Of a DNA stretch of 64,000 nucleotides, positions 24,517 to 33,531 are shown one piece after another. The translations under genes were made by a program, and so were the position numbers. The notes under the pieces are model-generated. The model had not been told where the DNA came from. It ran no database searches and was given only the letters and a program-made list of their open reading frames with translations. The DNA is taken from assembly GCA_035263845.1 (NCBI GenBank), contig DATFQY010000222.1, forward strand, positions 1-64,000, in the 5' to 3' direction. Each line of letters starts with the position of its first letter. Within the stretch, counting starts at the first letter, position 1. The stretch is from JAWOLE01 sp035263845. Lineage in GTDB: Bacteria; Acidobacteriota; Thermoanaerobaculia; UBA5066; Gp7-AA6.

Positions 24517-27500
24517 ATGAACGTCGCTCCCCACATACTGTCGCGTCGCCGCCGTTTGCAGGCCTGGCCTCTTTTCCTCGTCGCGCTCGTCTTGCTGTCC
24601 TCCACCGTGGCCAGCGCGCAGACCGTCCAGGTCAACACCGGGGGAATCGTCAGCATCACCGGTGTTCCGCCGATCTACAACGACCGGTACGTGATGCAGA
24701 AGACGGACTTCGGATTTCTCTGGCTCGACACGGTCGCCCTGCAGGGCGGAATTGTCCAGGTCGAGGCCAAGTGCGGCACCGGTCAGCCGACTCCGGTGAC
24801 CAATATCTACGTGATCGGCGACTGCAACGGCATCACCAGCGTCGACACCGCCGGGACCCGCGTTGTCGCACGCCAGCTCTCCGGACAGTGCGGCGTGGCG
24901 ACGCTCGGTTGCGGAGGAGGGCGCACGGACGGGACGGGTTTCTTCGAGTTCAAGCTCGGGACCTGGGAGTTCGTGGGACCGACGACCCAGGACATCCTGA
25001 GCCCCTCGACGCAAACCGCCGACCTCGCCGGACGGACCTGGAAGGTCACGGCCGCGGGAGACGGCAAGAACTTCACGTGGCAGGCCAGCGGCAATCCCAA
25101 CACGCCCCCCACGGCCTCCGCCTCGGCGACGAACCTCTCCGCCGCCAACCGCACCGACAAGACGAACTACTACGGCGACCAATGGCAGTTGAAGGACACC
25201 TCGGCCACCGTGTCGCCGATCACCGAGGTGGATTGGGACTTCATCTACAACGGCTCGTCGTTCGTCAAGGACGAGGGCGGCCCTCCCGCCTCAGAAGGAA
25301 CGATCACGGGCTTCTTCCCTTGCGATCCCAAGGGACAGATCGCCGGCGACATCCGCTTCGGGACCAACTGCATCCAGAGCCTCAACCTGTCGAACCCGGC
25401 CGGGGGCGGGAGCTACCGCTTCGCGATGCAGTCGGCCAACGTGAACGGGATCAGCACCAACACGTTCGTTTCCTCTTTCATCGCCGTTCAGTGCGCCCAG
25501 GCCAACATCGTGGGCTATACCGGAGCCACCGGGACCTGCGCCAAGAGCGGCGGGACGTTGAACGTCCTGATCGGCGGCGTCGCCGACGCGAGCGCGACGC
25601 AGGGCAACCCGGTGCAGTTCGACTGGACGTTCCCGGGGACCGGGACGCCGAACGTCTCGGGGATGACTCCCGGCGTGCCGACCGGCGCCACGACGTTCAC
25701 GCTGACGGTGACCTATCCGGGCGGGTTCCAGGCGACGGCCTCGGGCAACGTCGTCCAGGCGAGCCTCGTCGCGGCCTTCTCGGTCGTGCCGAATCCCGTC
25801 CTGATCAACACTCCCCTGACTTTGACCAACCAGATGCAGAAGGCGACGGGAGCGACGCTCAACTCGGTGGACTATCTCTTCAACCCCGGCGCCTGCACGT
25901 CGCCGCCCCCCATCGGGACCAACCCGGTCGGCGGGACGTTCTTGAACGTCGGCGGCACCGCCACGGTCACCGCGCCCTCGGCCAAGGGCGACTTCTGCCT
26001 GTACCTGAAATACGGCTACACGCCGCCGAGCGGCCCCGCCCAGACGCAGACCGTCTCGGCCTCCGTCACGACGACCGACTGGGTGGCCAACCCGCAGATC
26101 CTGATCAATCCGTCGGTGTTCTGCTTCGGTCCCTGCTCGCTGTCGATCGGGACCACCTACAGCCTCTCGGACAACGAGAACATCCCGCTGAACCCCCATC
26201 CACCCGCTGCGTGGGACCTGAACGGCAACTCCATCGGGACCTCGCAGGACGCCAACTCGCCGATCACGTGGACGCCGAATTCCGCCTGCAGCAATTGCAC
26301 CCTGCGGGTCACGGTGAACGGATCGTCCACGACGCTACCCGTCAACATCTCCGCGGCGCAGCCGACTCCGGTCCCGACGCCTCCGGGTCCGACTCCGACT
26401 CCGCCCATCATCGGAGGCGGAAACCTTTCGGTCAGCGTCACCGGGCCGAGCAACGGCGCCAAGAACGTTCCTCTGACGTTCTCGGCGAACGCGTCGGGAG
26501 GCTCCGGGGGCTACAGCTTCTCGTGGCAGTGCGACTTCAACCCGCTCGGGAGCTTCGCCGCTCTCGGACAGACGGCGACCTGCACGTACGCGACCTCGGG
26601 CGCGCACACCATCGTCGCCATGGTCCGGGATTCGAGCGGATCGACGGCGCTGAGCCCCAACTTCAGCGTCACGATCGGCGGGCTGGGGAATCCGTCAGTC
26701 CAGAACACCCTTTCCGGCAACGGAGTCACGCAGAACGTCTTCAACGGACGGTGGACCGCCCCGACGAGCACCCCGATCACGTTCTCGGCGAACGAAGCCA
26801 ACGCCGCGACCTGGACCTGGTCGTTCGGCGACGGGCAGACCGGCACGGGCCGGACCGCGACCCACTCCTACTCCGCCTCGGGCCCCTACGCCGCGACCCT
26901 CACGGTGACGGGCGACGAGGTCAACACCTCGGGCACCGGGTCGGCCACCATCAACATCGACATCAGCGGCCCGCCGGGACCGTCGGCGGCGTTCACCGTC
27001 ACCGGCGCGACGACGCTCGGGCCGGACTCCTACGAGGTCGAGGCCTTCACGACCATGACCTTCACGGCCACGGAGACGAAGGCAAACTCCTACGCCTGGG
27101 ACTTCGGCGACGGCACCGCCACGGGCAAGACCGTGACGCACGCCTTCTCCACAGCGGGATCCCACACGGCCACGCTGACAGTCACCGGCGACGGAACGAC
27201 CACGATCGGGACGAGGAGCGGCAACGCGTCCTTCACGGTCGATCCGGTCAAGTTCCGCGCGATCATCGTTCCGGGCGCGGCGCACCTCGACCTGGGCGCG
27301 GACGTCTGGGGCACCGACGTGACCGTCAGCAATCCCGGCACCGGCAACCTGACAGTCAGCCCCGCCTTCGTCGCTTACTCCGACAGCGGCGGCGACGTGC
27401 CGGATCTTTCGCAGGTCTCCTACGATCCGAAGCTGACCTTCCAGCTCGCGCCGGGAGCCTCCTGGTCGCAGGTGGACGTGGTCAAGTTCTTGAACGGCGG

Positions 27501-28815
27501 AAGCAACAAGGGGACACTCGTCTTCAAGTACGACGGCTCCGCCGACCCGATCGTGACCGCCCGCGTCTACTTCGCCGCGTCCTCCGACCCCCAGGGCGCC
27601 TCCTACGGCGCCGCTTTCCCGTCCTACAAGATCACGGGCGGCGGAGTCTCGACGCAGGAGGTGAGCCAGGCCGTCACCAACGACCAGACGATCATCGGAC
27701 TGCTTTCCAACGCTCTCTACCGCTTCCGTGTCACCCTCTACAACGCGGACTCCAAGGCCGGCACCTTCCGGCTGATGGCCTATGACCAGGCGGGCAACCA
27801 GCAGTTCATCAAGGACGCGACGGGCCAGTATGTCGGCTATCGGGACTTCAAGATCGGCGGGTACCAGCAGTCGGCGCCGAGCGACGACGACCTCGGCCTC
27901 AAGGACGCGTCCATGCGGTACGTCCTGAAGGCCAGCCGCGCGCCCGGTTCGACCTTCGGGACCCTGATCGCCTCGGGGACGGCGCTCGACCGCAAGACGA
28001 GCGACCTCGTCCAGATCACCGACGACACGCCCCTGACCCAGGCCGAGTCCGGCGTCATCTCCTATTACGTCGCCGGGGCGAGCCACCTCGACACTCCGCG
28101 GGCGCAGTGGCGGACCGACCTGAGGATCTTCAACAAGAGCTCCAGCGCGAGGACGCTCGGATTCGAGTACTACTTCACCCACGGAGCGGGAGGCGTCGAG
28201 CAGAAGGCGCAGGTCGTCGGGATCACGATCCCGGGCAACGGCCTGCTCACGTACGACGATCTCGTGGACTCGCTCATGAAGAAGGACACCGCTGTGGACC
28301 TGTCGGGCGACACGGCCGGGATGCTTCGCATCTTCCACTTCGAGGACGCGGACTCCGCGACCAAGCCGCTCGTCATCAGCTCCCGCAACTACGACGACCC
28401 GTCCGACGGCACCGGCACGGCCGGGACGCAGCTCGGCGTTTACTCCTCGCTGCAGACGTCCAAGCCCGGCAACGCGCCGCTCTTAGTCGCCGGCGCCGAG
28501 GACAGCGAGCGCTTCTACTCCGTGATCGGCCTCTTCGCTCTCGATCCGGGCGTCACGACCGGGAGGATCTCGGCGATCGGTCCGGACGGCAAGGAGGTCG
28601 GCTCGTTCGACTTCGGGCTCAACCAGAACGCCCAGGGAGGCGCCGGCCACTTCGGCCAGATCTTCCTGAGGTCGCTGAGCGGCTGGAACAACCCGGACGC
28701 GCCGGTCACGATCAAGGTCACGGTCACCTCGGGAGGCCGCGTCGGCGCCTACGCCGTCACGGTGGACCTGAAGACCAACGACCTGACGTTCATCCAGGGA
28801 CGTCCGCAGTTCTGA
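24517..28815 (+). CDS. Large secreted PKD-domain surface protein
   Basis: 1432 aa. Signal peptide ends at LSSTVASAQ. The N-terminal ~600 residues are beta-rich and unrecognised. A Pro-rich linker (PTPVPTPPGPTPTPP, about 615-632) leads to three PKD-type Ig-like domains at about 638-722, 747-812 and 825-908 (WSFGDGQTGTG..., WDFGDGTATGK...). The final ~515 residues hold two copies of an AHLD...W-TD domain (about 919 and 1186: VPGAAHLDLGADVWGTD and VAGASHLDTPRAQWRTD). No membrane anchor or sorting signal seen. ATG 24517 follows an AGGAGG site by 11 nt; an alternative ATG at 24472 lacks one. Probably an extracellular adhesin or matrix protein; role unknown. Confidence 0.8.
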   Translation: MNVAPHILSRRRRLQAWPLFLVALVLLSSTVASAQTVQVNTGGIVSITGVPPIYNDRYVMQKTDFGFLWLDTVALQGGIVQVEAKCGTGQPTPVTNIYVIGDCNGITSVDTAGTRVVARQLSGQCGVATLGCGGGRTDGTGFFEFKLGTWEFVGPTTQDILSPSTQTADLAGRTWKVTAAGDGKNFTWQASGNPNTPPTASASATNLSAANRTDKTNYYGDQWQLKDTSATVSPITEVDWDFIYNGSSFVKDEGGPPASEGTITGFFPCDPKGQIAGDIRFGTNCIQSLNLSNPAGGGSYRFAMQSANVNGISTNTFVSSFIAVQCAQANIVGYTGATGTCAKSGGTLNVLIGGVADASATQGNPVQFDWTFPGTGTPNVSGMTPGVPTGATTFTLTVTYPGGFQATASGNVVQASLVAAFSVVPNPVLINTPLTLTNQMQKATGATLNSVDYLFNPGACTSPPPIGTNPVGGTFLNVGGTATVTAPSAKGDFCLYLKYGYTPPSGPAQTQTVSASVTTTDWVANPQILINPSVFCFGPCSLSIGTTYSLSDNENIPLNPHPPAAWDLNGNSIGTSQDANSPITWTPNSACSNCTLRVTVNGSSTTLPVNISAAQPTPVPTPPGPTPTPPIIGGGNLSVSVTGPSNGAKNVPLTFSANASGGSGGYSFSWQCDFNPLGSFAALGQTATCTYATSGAHTIVAMVRDSSGSTALSPNFSVTIGGLGNPSVQNTLSGNGVTQNVFNGRWTAPTSTPITFSANEANAATWTWSFGDGQTGTGRTATHSYSASGPYAATLTVTGDEVNTSGTGSATINIDISGPPGPSAAFTVTGATTLGPDSYEVEAFTTMTFTATETKANSYAWDFGDGTATGKTVTHAFSTAGSHTATLTVTGDGTTTIGTRSGNASFTVDPVKFRAIIVPGAAHLDLGADVWGTDVTVSNPGTGNLTVSPAFVAYSDSGGDVPDLSQVSYDPKLTFQLAPGASWSQVDVVKFLNGGSNKGTLVFKYDGSADPIVTARVYFAASSDPQGASYGAAFPSYKITGGGVSTQEVSQAVTNDQTIIGLLSNALYRFRVTLYNADSKAGTFRLMAYDQAGNQQFIKDATGQYVGYRDFKIGGYQQSAPSDDDLGLKDASMRYVLKASRAPGSTFGTLIASGTALDRKTSDLVQITDDTPLTQAESGVISYYVAGASHLDTPRAQWRTDLRIFNKSSSARTLGFEYYFTHGAGGVEQKAQVVGITIPGNGLLTYDDLVDSLMKKDTAVDLSGDTAGMLRIFHFEDADSATKPLVISSRNYDDPSDGTGTAGTQLGVYSSLQTSKPGNAPLLVAGAEDSERFYSVIGLFALDPGVTTGRISAIGPDGKEVGSFDFGLNQNAQGGAGHFGQIFLRSLSGWNNPDAPVTIKVTVTSGGRVGAYAVTVDLKTNDLTFIQGRPQF

Positions 28816-28835
28816 GCGGCGAGAATCGCACTCCC

Positions 28836-28868
28836 GACGCCCCGGCTCCGGCCGGGGCGTCTTTTTTT
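28836..28868 (+). terminator. Intrinsic terminator after the PKD protein gene
   Basis: 10-bp stem GACGCCCCGG / CCGGGGCGTC with a 6-nt loop CTCCGG, followed by seven T. Confidence 0.92.
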
Positions 28869-28955
28869 GGAGCGATCGGGGCGATGGGGCGATGTTCTGG
28901 CGCCCCGGACCGTACACCGGTCTAGAATCGCAGATCGGAGAGGGTCGTTTTTTGA

Positions 28956-30065
28956 ATGAGTGAGAGCCGGTTTCCCGCCTCCCCGGCGGCTTCCGCGGTG
29001 GTCGAGGCGGAGACGGTTTCCCCGTACCTCCACGACCGCGGGAGCGTCGTCTACAACCCTCTGACCGGCGCCTCGATCCCGAAGAACGGCGACGAATACC
29101 GGGCACTCCGGCAGATCGAGACGGGCCTTCCCGGGGAGGCCGCCGCCGGGGCGCTCGAGCACCTCCGGGCCGCTCGTTTCCTGATCGAGGACCTCGACGC
29201 CGAAACGAGGAGGTCGCACCTGCTCTACCTGTCGCTGGAGACCTGCACGAGCTGCAACCACCGCTGCCCGTTCTGCCCGGTGTCGGTGGACCCGCGCGAA
29301 CGTCAGGTCATGAGCCAGGAGCTCTTCGAGTCCATCGTGGACCAGGTCGTCGCGGCGGGCGGCAAGGAGGTCGTCGTCTTCCTCTCGAACTACAACGAGC
29401 CGACCGTGGACCCGCTTTTCGAGGAGCGCTGCATGGCCCTCTTCGCGCGTAGTCTCCCGGTCTCGATCCTGACCAACGCTTCGCACTTCACGCCCGAGCG
29501 CGCCGCGCGGCTCGAGGCGGCCGGGAAGTTCCGCTACATCGGAATCAACCTTCCCACGCTCGATCCCGAGCGCTACTTCAAGCTCCACGGCACGCGAGAC
29601 CTCGCCCGCGTTCTCGCCAACGTGGACGCGATGCGCGCGCGGGAGCTCTCGCAGGAGACGGCGATCGTCGTGCTGGGCGATCAGGACGAGGCGCACCGCA
29701 AGGACGTCGCCGAGATCCGCCAGCGGTTCGGCCCCAAGGGATGGCAGGTGCGCCCCTTCCGCATCCGCAGCCGCCCCGCGAGCGGGACCTTCGTTCCCGA
29801 GCCGCCGGCCAGGAAGAAGCTCCGCGGCTGCGAGCTGATGGGATCGCGCCCCTTCGAACACCTCCACGTCACCGCGACGGCGAAAGCGGTCCTCTGCTGC
29901 CAGGACTACTACGAGCGCCTGACCGTCGGAGATCTCCAGACCGAGACCGTCGCGGAGATTCTCGGCGGCGACACGATGGCGCGGCTTCGCCGCTGGACGT
30001 ACGGCGTCGAAGAAGCCCCCTCCGACTTCCTGTGCCGACGGTGCGAGTTCGCGATCGGCGAGTGA
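28956..30065 (+). CDS. Radical SAM/SPASM-type enzyme
   Basis: 369 aa. The radical SAM core has the 4Fe-4S motif CNHRCPFC (CX3CX2C, about 98-105), then a TIM-barrel-like region with VVVFLSNYNEPTVDP and LTNASHF. A C-terminal Cys set (RGCELMGSRPF, AVLCCQDYYERLTVGDL, CRRCEF) forms a SPASM-like auxiliary cluster domain. The N-terminal ~90 residues resemble the small leader domain seen in such enzymes. It is the first gene of the glycan cluster, one nt before the Wzt-like ATPase, so a sugar or lipid precursor modification is plausible, but the substrate is unknown. A TAGAAT box lies at 28923-28928. Confidence 0.85.
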   Translation: MSESRFPASPAASAVVEAETVSPYLHDRGSVVYNPLTGASIPKNGDEYRALRQIETGLPGEAAAGALEHLRAARFLIEDLDAETRRSHLLYLSLETCTSCNHRCPFCPVSVDPRERQVMSQELFESIVDQVVAAGGKEVVVFLSNYNEPTVDPLFEERCMALFARSLPVSILTNASHFTPERAARLEAAGKFRYIGINLPTLDPERYFKLHGTRDLARVLANVDAMRARELSQETAIVVLGDQDEAHRKDVAEIRQRFGPKGWQVRPFRIRSRPASGTFVPEPPARKKLRGCELMGSRPFEHLHVTATAKAVLCCQDYYERLTVGDLQTETVAEILGGDTMARLRRWTYGVEEAPSDFLCRRCEFAIGE

Positions 30066-30066
30066 G

Positions 30067-31320
30067 ATGACGGAAACCGCCGTCCGCGCCGAGAAAATCT
30101 GCAAGACGTACAAGCTGTACGACTCCGGCGCCGACCGGTTGAAAGAGCTGTTTCTGCGCCGGCGGCGACACCGCGGGTTCGACGCCGTCAAGGACGTCTC
30201 CTTCGAGCTTCCGAAGGGCAAGGCGCTGGGGCTGATTGGCGAGAACGGAGCCGGGAAGTCCACGCTGCTGAAGATCGTCGCCGGTACGACGATGGCCACG
30301 TCGGGCTCGGTTGAGAGGCGGGGGAGCGTCGCCTCGATCTTGGAGCTGGGCATGGGGTTCCACCCCGAGTTCACCGGGCGGGAGAACGCGCGGATGAACG
30401 CCGCGCTGCTGGGACTCTCCGGCTCCGAGATCCGCCGCCGTCTTCCCGAGATCCGCGACTTCGCCGAGCTCGGAGACTTCTTCGACCGGCCGGTGCGGAC
30501 CTACTCCTCCGGAATGAGCCTGCGGCTCGCGTTCGCCGTCGCGACGCACGCCGACGCCGACATCCTGATCGTGGACGAGGCGCTGGCGGTCGGCGACGGG
30601 TACTTCCAGAAGAAGTCGATCGACCGGATCACGGACTTCCAGAAGCGAGGCGGCACGCTGCTCTTCTGTTCTCACGCGCTTTATTACGTGGCCCTCCTCT
30701 GCGACCAGGCGATCTGGCTCAAGCAGGGCCAGGCGGCCGCCGAGGGCGGGACGCTGTCGGTGGTGCGGGCCTACGAGGAGTTCCTGCAGGCCAAGGAGCG
30801 CCGCCTGCACGAGGCCGAGTACCACCCCGAGCCGCAGCCGGTCGGGACCAACGGGCGCCGCCCGGCGCGGATCACGGAGGTCCTCGTCCACGACGGTTCG
30901 GGCTATCCCCGCACGAGGTTCGGCGCCCGGGAGACCCTCGCCGTGGACATGGCGTTCGTCACCGAGGACTCGACCCTCGCCTTCCACGCCCGCGTCGGCG
31001 CGGACCGGGAGGACGGCGTCCAGGCGTTCGCCGTGGATACCCGGGAAGAGCCGTGGGCGCCGCTGACCGGCCGGCGGCACTACCGCCTGAGGCTGGTCTT
31101 TCCGGAGCTGCCGATCGCCCAGGGCGAGTTCCGCCTCTACGTCTTTCTCGGCGACGAAAAGGCTCTCCACCTCCACGACATGCGGATCCTCAAACCCGGC
31201 TTCACGGTGGTCCCTCCGGATTACGCGGTCGGAATGGTCGCGCCGCGGCACTCCTGGTCCATCGCCGAGGACGAGTCCGCTGCCCAGATCCTCGCCGGCC
31301 GGACCGCCGCCGGCTCGTAG
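30067..31320 (+). CDS. Polysaccharide ABC transporter ATPase with C-terminal substrate-binding domain (Wzt-like)
   Basis: 417 aa. Nucleotide-binding domain about 1-235 with Walker A GENGAGKST, signature YSSGMSLRLAFA and Walker B ILIVDEALAVGD, all of the KpsT/Wzt subfamily. The C-terminal ~165 residues (RPARITEVLVHDGSG..., FVTEDSTLAFHARVGADRE..., FRLYVFLGDEKALHLHD) match the position and pattern of the Wzt-C jelly-roll domain, which in O-antigen exporters recognises the modified, often methylated, chain end. The gene after it encodes two methyltransferase domains, which fits a terminator/export-recognition pair. Its likely permease is at 19945. Confidence 0.93.
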   Translation: MTETAVRAEKICKTYKLYDSGADRLKELFLRRRRHRGFDAVKDVSFELPKGKALGLIGENGAGKSTLLKIVAGTTMATSGSVERRGSVASILELGMGFHPEFTGRENARMNAALLGLSGSEIRRRLPEIRDFAELGDFFDRPVRTYSSGMSLRLAFAVATHADADILIVDEALAVGDGYFQKKSIDRITDFQKRGGTLLFCSHALYYVALLCDQAIWLKQGQAAAEGGTLSVVRAYEEFLQAKERRLHEAEYHPEPQPVGTNGRRPARITEVLVHDGSGYPRTRFGARETLAVDMAFVTEDSTLAFHARVGADREDGVQAFAVDTREEPWAPLTGRRHYRLRLVFPELPIAQGEFRLYVFLGDEKALHLHDMRILKPGFTVVPPDYAVGMVAPRHSWSIAEDESAAQILAGRTAAGS

Positions 31321-31336
31321 GCCGGACCCTGGCTCC

Positions 31337-33526
31337 TTGAAGACCGCGATCGCATTCCTCGAATCGCCCGGCAGACCCGACTACGGCCAGAGGATCTGGC
31401 GCCGCCGCTGGGCCGCAGCGTTTCCGGCCGATCTTGCCGCCGAGCTGTCCCGCGGCGCGGCGGCGTCCGAGGAGTTCTCCGCCGCCGATGCCTGGCTCCT
31501 CGTCCTCGATGAGAAAGCCCAGCCGGCCGCTTCGCCTCGCTTCCCCGACCCTCCTGCCGGAGCGGTCCTGGCCGCCTCGCCCGCCGCGCCGGCGGACGCC
31601 GCCGTCCACACCCTGCGCGAGCTCGAGGAGCTGCCGGCGCCGCCGCAAGCTCCGCCGGGCGACCCTCGAAAGCCGCCCGCGATCGCGTTTCGAGCGGCGG
31701 ACTTCCCTCCCTGTCCGGGGGAAACGGTCGAAGATTTCCTGGAACGCCTTCTCGCCGGAGGCTCCCCGAAGACGTCGGACCCGGCTTTTCGTGCCCTCGC
31801 CGTCGGCGATCCCTCGCGGCGGGAGCGCCCCGAGCTGACGGCGCGAATCCCGCCGGCCGCCCGCAAGCTGCTCGACGTCGGATGCGGATCGGGCGGCTCG
31901 GGGGCGGCGCTTTCGAGGCGTTTTCGCGACCTCCACGTGACCGGGATCGAGAAGGATCCCGAGGCGGCGGCTCGGGCCGCCTCGAATCTCCACCGCGTCC
32001 TTCCCGGCGACGCCGTCGAGACCCTCGCCCGGCTCTCCTCGGAAGGGGAGTCTTTCGACGCCTTCCTCTTCGCGGACGTCCTCGAGCATCTCGACGACCC
32101 GGTCGAGCCGCTGCGGCGCGCCCGGGCGCTGGCCCGCCCCGGCGCGACCCTGGTCGCGAGCGTGCCCAACGCCGGGCACCTCTCGCTGGTGCGGGACCTC
32201 GCGAGAGGCCGCTTCGACCCGGTCCCGGCGGGGCTCGCGGATGTCGGTCACCTGCGGTGGTTCACCCGCGTTTCCCTCGTGGACGCGCTCGAGGAGGCGG
32301 GGTGGCGGGTCGAGTCCGTGGAAGGGGAGAAGGCAGCAGCGGCGGCCGGAGCGAGAGAGTTCGAGGCGGAGATCGCCGCGTGGCCGGCCCTCGACCGCGA
32401 CAGCCTCGAAACCTACCAGTGGATCGCGGTCGCCGCGGCGGACCCCGACACGCTGATCGGCTCTCTCGAGACGCCGGCGCCACACCGGATTCGCTCGGGC
32501 GGAGTCAATCGCTTTCGGGGAATGGTTCTCGACACCAACGGAGACCGCGTTCGAAGCGTCCGGATTTCCATCGACGGCGGCGCGGCAGTGGACTACCCCT
32601 GCGATCGGGACAGCGCCGACGTCGCGGTCCATCTCCCGCACCTTCCAGCCGCCGCGAAATGCCGGTTCGAATTCGACGCTTTCCTGCCCGCCGGCGCCGG
32701 CGTGGTTCGCTTCGAAGCCGTCGCCGAGAGCGGCCGGGTGGATCCGCTCTTCGACTACGACGTCGCGACCCCGCGGGAGCGGGCCTCGGAGCTCGAAAGG
32801 ACGAGCCGGGCGCTCGAGGCGCTGCCTCTTCCCGATCCGGACATCGTGTTCCTGACCCAGGGCCACCGAGACGCCCGGGCGTACCAGGATTCGATCCTTC
32901 CGGGGATCCTCAACCTGAAGCGATACCTCGCGGAAAGCGGCGTCGAGGACGCGCGGATCGAAAGCGTCCTGGACTTCGGCTGCGGATCCGGCCGCCTGCT
33001 CGCGGGTTGGCTACCCGAAGCGGCCTCGCGCCGCCTGGCGGGCTGCGACACGAGCGAGCCGCTCATCGAGTGGGCTCGGCGCAACCTGCCCTCGAAGATC
33101 CGTCTCGAGCGGACGGCAGCTCTTCCGCCGCTTCCTTTCGGCGGCGGGAGCTTCGACCTGGTCACGGCGATCTCGGTCTTCACGCACCTGCGGAGGCGTT
33201 CGCAGGAGCTCTGGGCCGAAGAGCTCGGCAGGGTGCTCTCGCCCGGCGGAATCCTCGTTGTCACCCTCCACGGAAGGCCCTACGTCCGGCTGTTCCAGCG
33301 GGGGCGGCACACGGAGTTCGAGAAGAGCGGCCACCTGGAGATCGAATCCGCGGCCGACGGCGCCAACGAGTCGGCGAGCTTCCACTCCGAGAAAGACGTC
33401 CCCGGTCTCTTCCCGGCCTTCGAGATGATCGGGAGCTTCCCGGCGGGGCGGATCGGCGGCCGCCGCGTCCTCTTTCCCCTGGCGTCGATCCAGGACGTCT
33501 ACGTGCTGCGGCGAAAGGGCCGCTGA
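31337..33526 (+). CDS. Bifunctional protein with two SAM-dependent methyltransferase domains
   Basis: 729 aa, TTG start 16 nt after the ATPase. Domain order: an unrecognised N-terminal ~170 residues; first class-I methyltransferase (about 178-330) with LLDVGCGSGGSGAAL and ADVLEHLDDP; a beta-rich insert (about 385-480: GGVNRFRGMVLDTNGDRV, VRISIDGGAAVDYPC, CRFEFDAFLPAGAG); second methyltransferase (about 540-700) with LDFGCGSGRLLAGW and FDLVTAISVFTHL. In this setting it probably methylates the growing glycan or caps it before export, as WbdD-type proteins do, but no kinase domain is present. Exact acceptor unknown. Confidence 0.85.
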   Translation: MKTAIAFLESPGRPDYGQRIWRRRWAAAFPADLAAELSRGAAASEEFSAADAWLLVLDEKAQPAASPRFPDPPAGAVLAASPAAPADAAVHTLRELEELPAPPQAPPGDPRKPPAIAFRAADFPPCPGETVEDFLERLLAGGSPKTSDPAFRALAVGDPSRRERPELTARIPPAARKLLDVGCGSGGSGAALSRRFRDLHVTGIEKDPEAAARAASNLHRVLPGDAVETLARLSSEGESFDAFLFADVLEHLDDPVEPLRRARALARPGATLVASVPNAGHLSLVRDLARGRFDPVPAGLADVGHLRWFTRVSLVDALEEAGWRVESVEGEKAAAAAGAREFEAEIAAWPALDRDSLETYQWIAVAAADPDTLIGSLETPAPHRIRSGGVNRFRGMVLDTNGDRVRSVRISIDGGAAVDYPCDRDSADVAVHLPHLPAAAKCRFEFDAFLPAGAGVVRFEAVAESGRVDPLFDYDVATPRERASELERTSRALEALPLPDPDIVFLTQGHRDARAYQDSILPGILNLKRYLAESGVEDARIESVLDFGCGSGRLLAGWLPEAASRRLAGCDTSEPLIEWARRNLPSKIRLERTAALPPLPFGGGSFDLVTAISVFTHLRRRSQELWAEELGRVLSPGGILVVTLHGRPYVRLFQRGRHTEFEKSGHLEIESAADGANESASFHSEKDVPGLFPAFEMIGSFPAGRIGGRRVLFPLASIQDVYVLRRKGR

Positions 33527-33531
33527 AGCCG

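Noticed and set aside
24507..27785. Long alternative plus-strand frame within the PKD protein gene
   Set aside because: Arg/Gly-rich out-of-frame product; the real frame has signal peptide and PKD domains.
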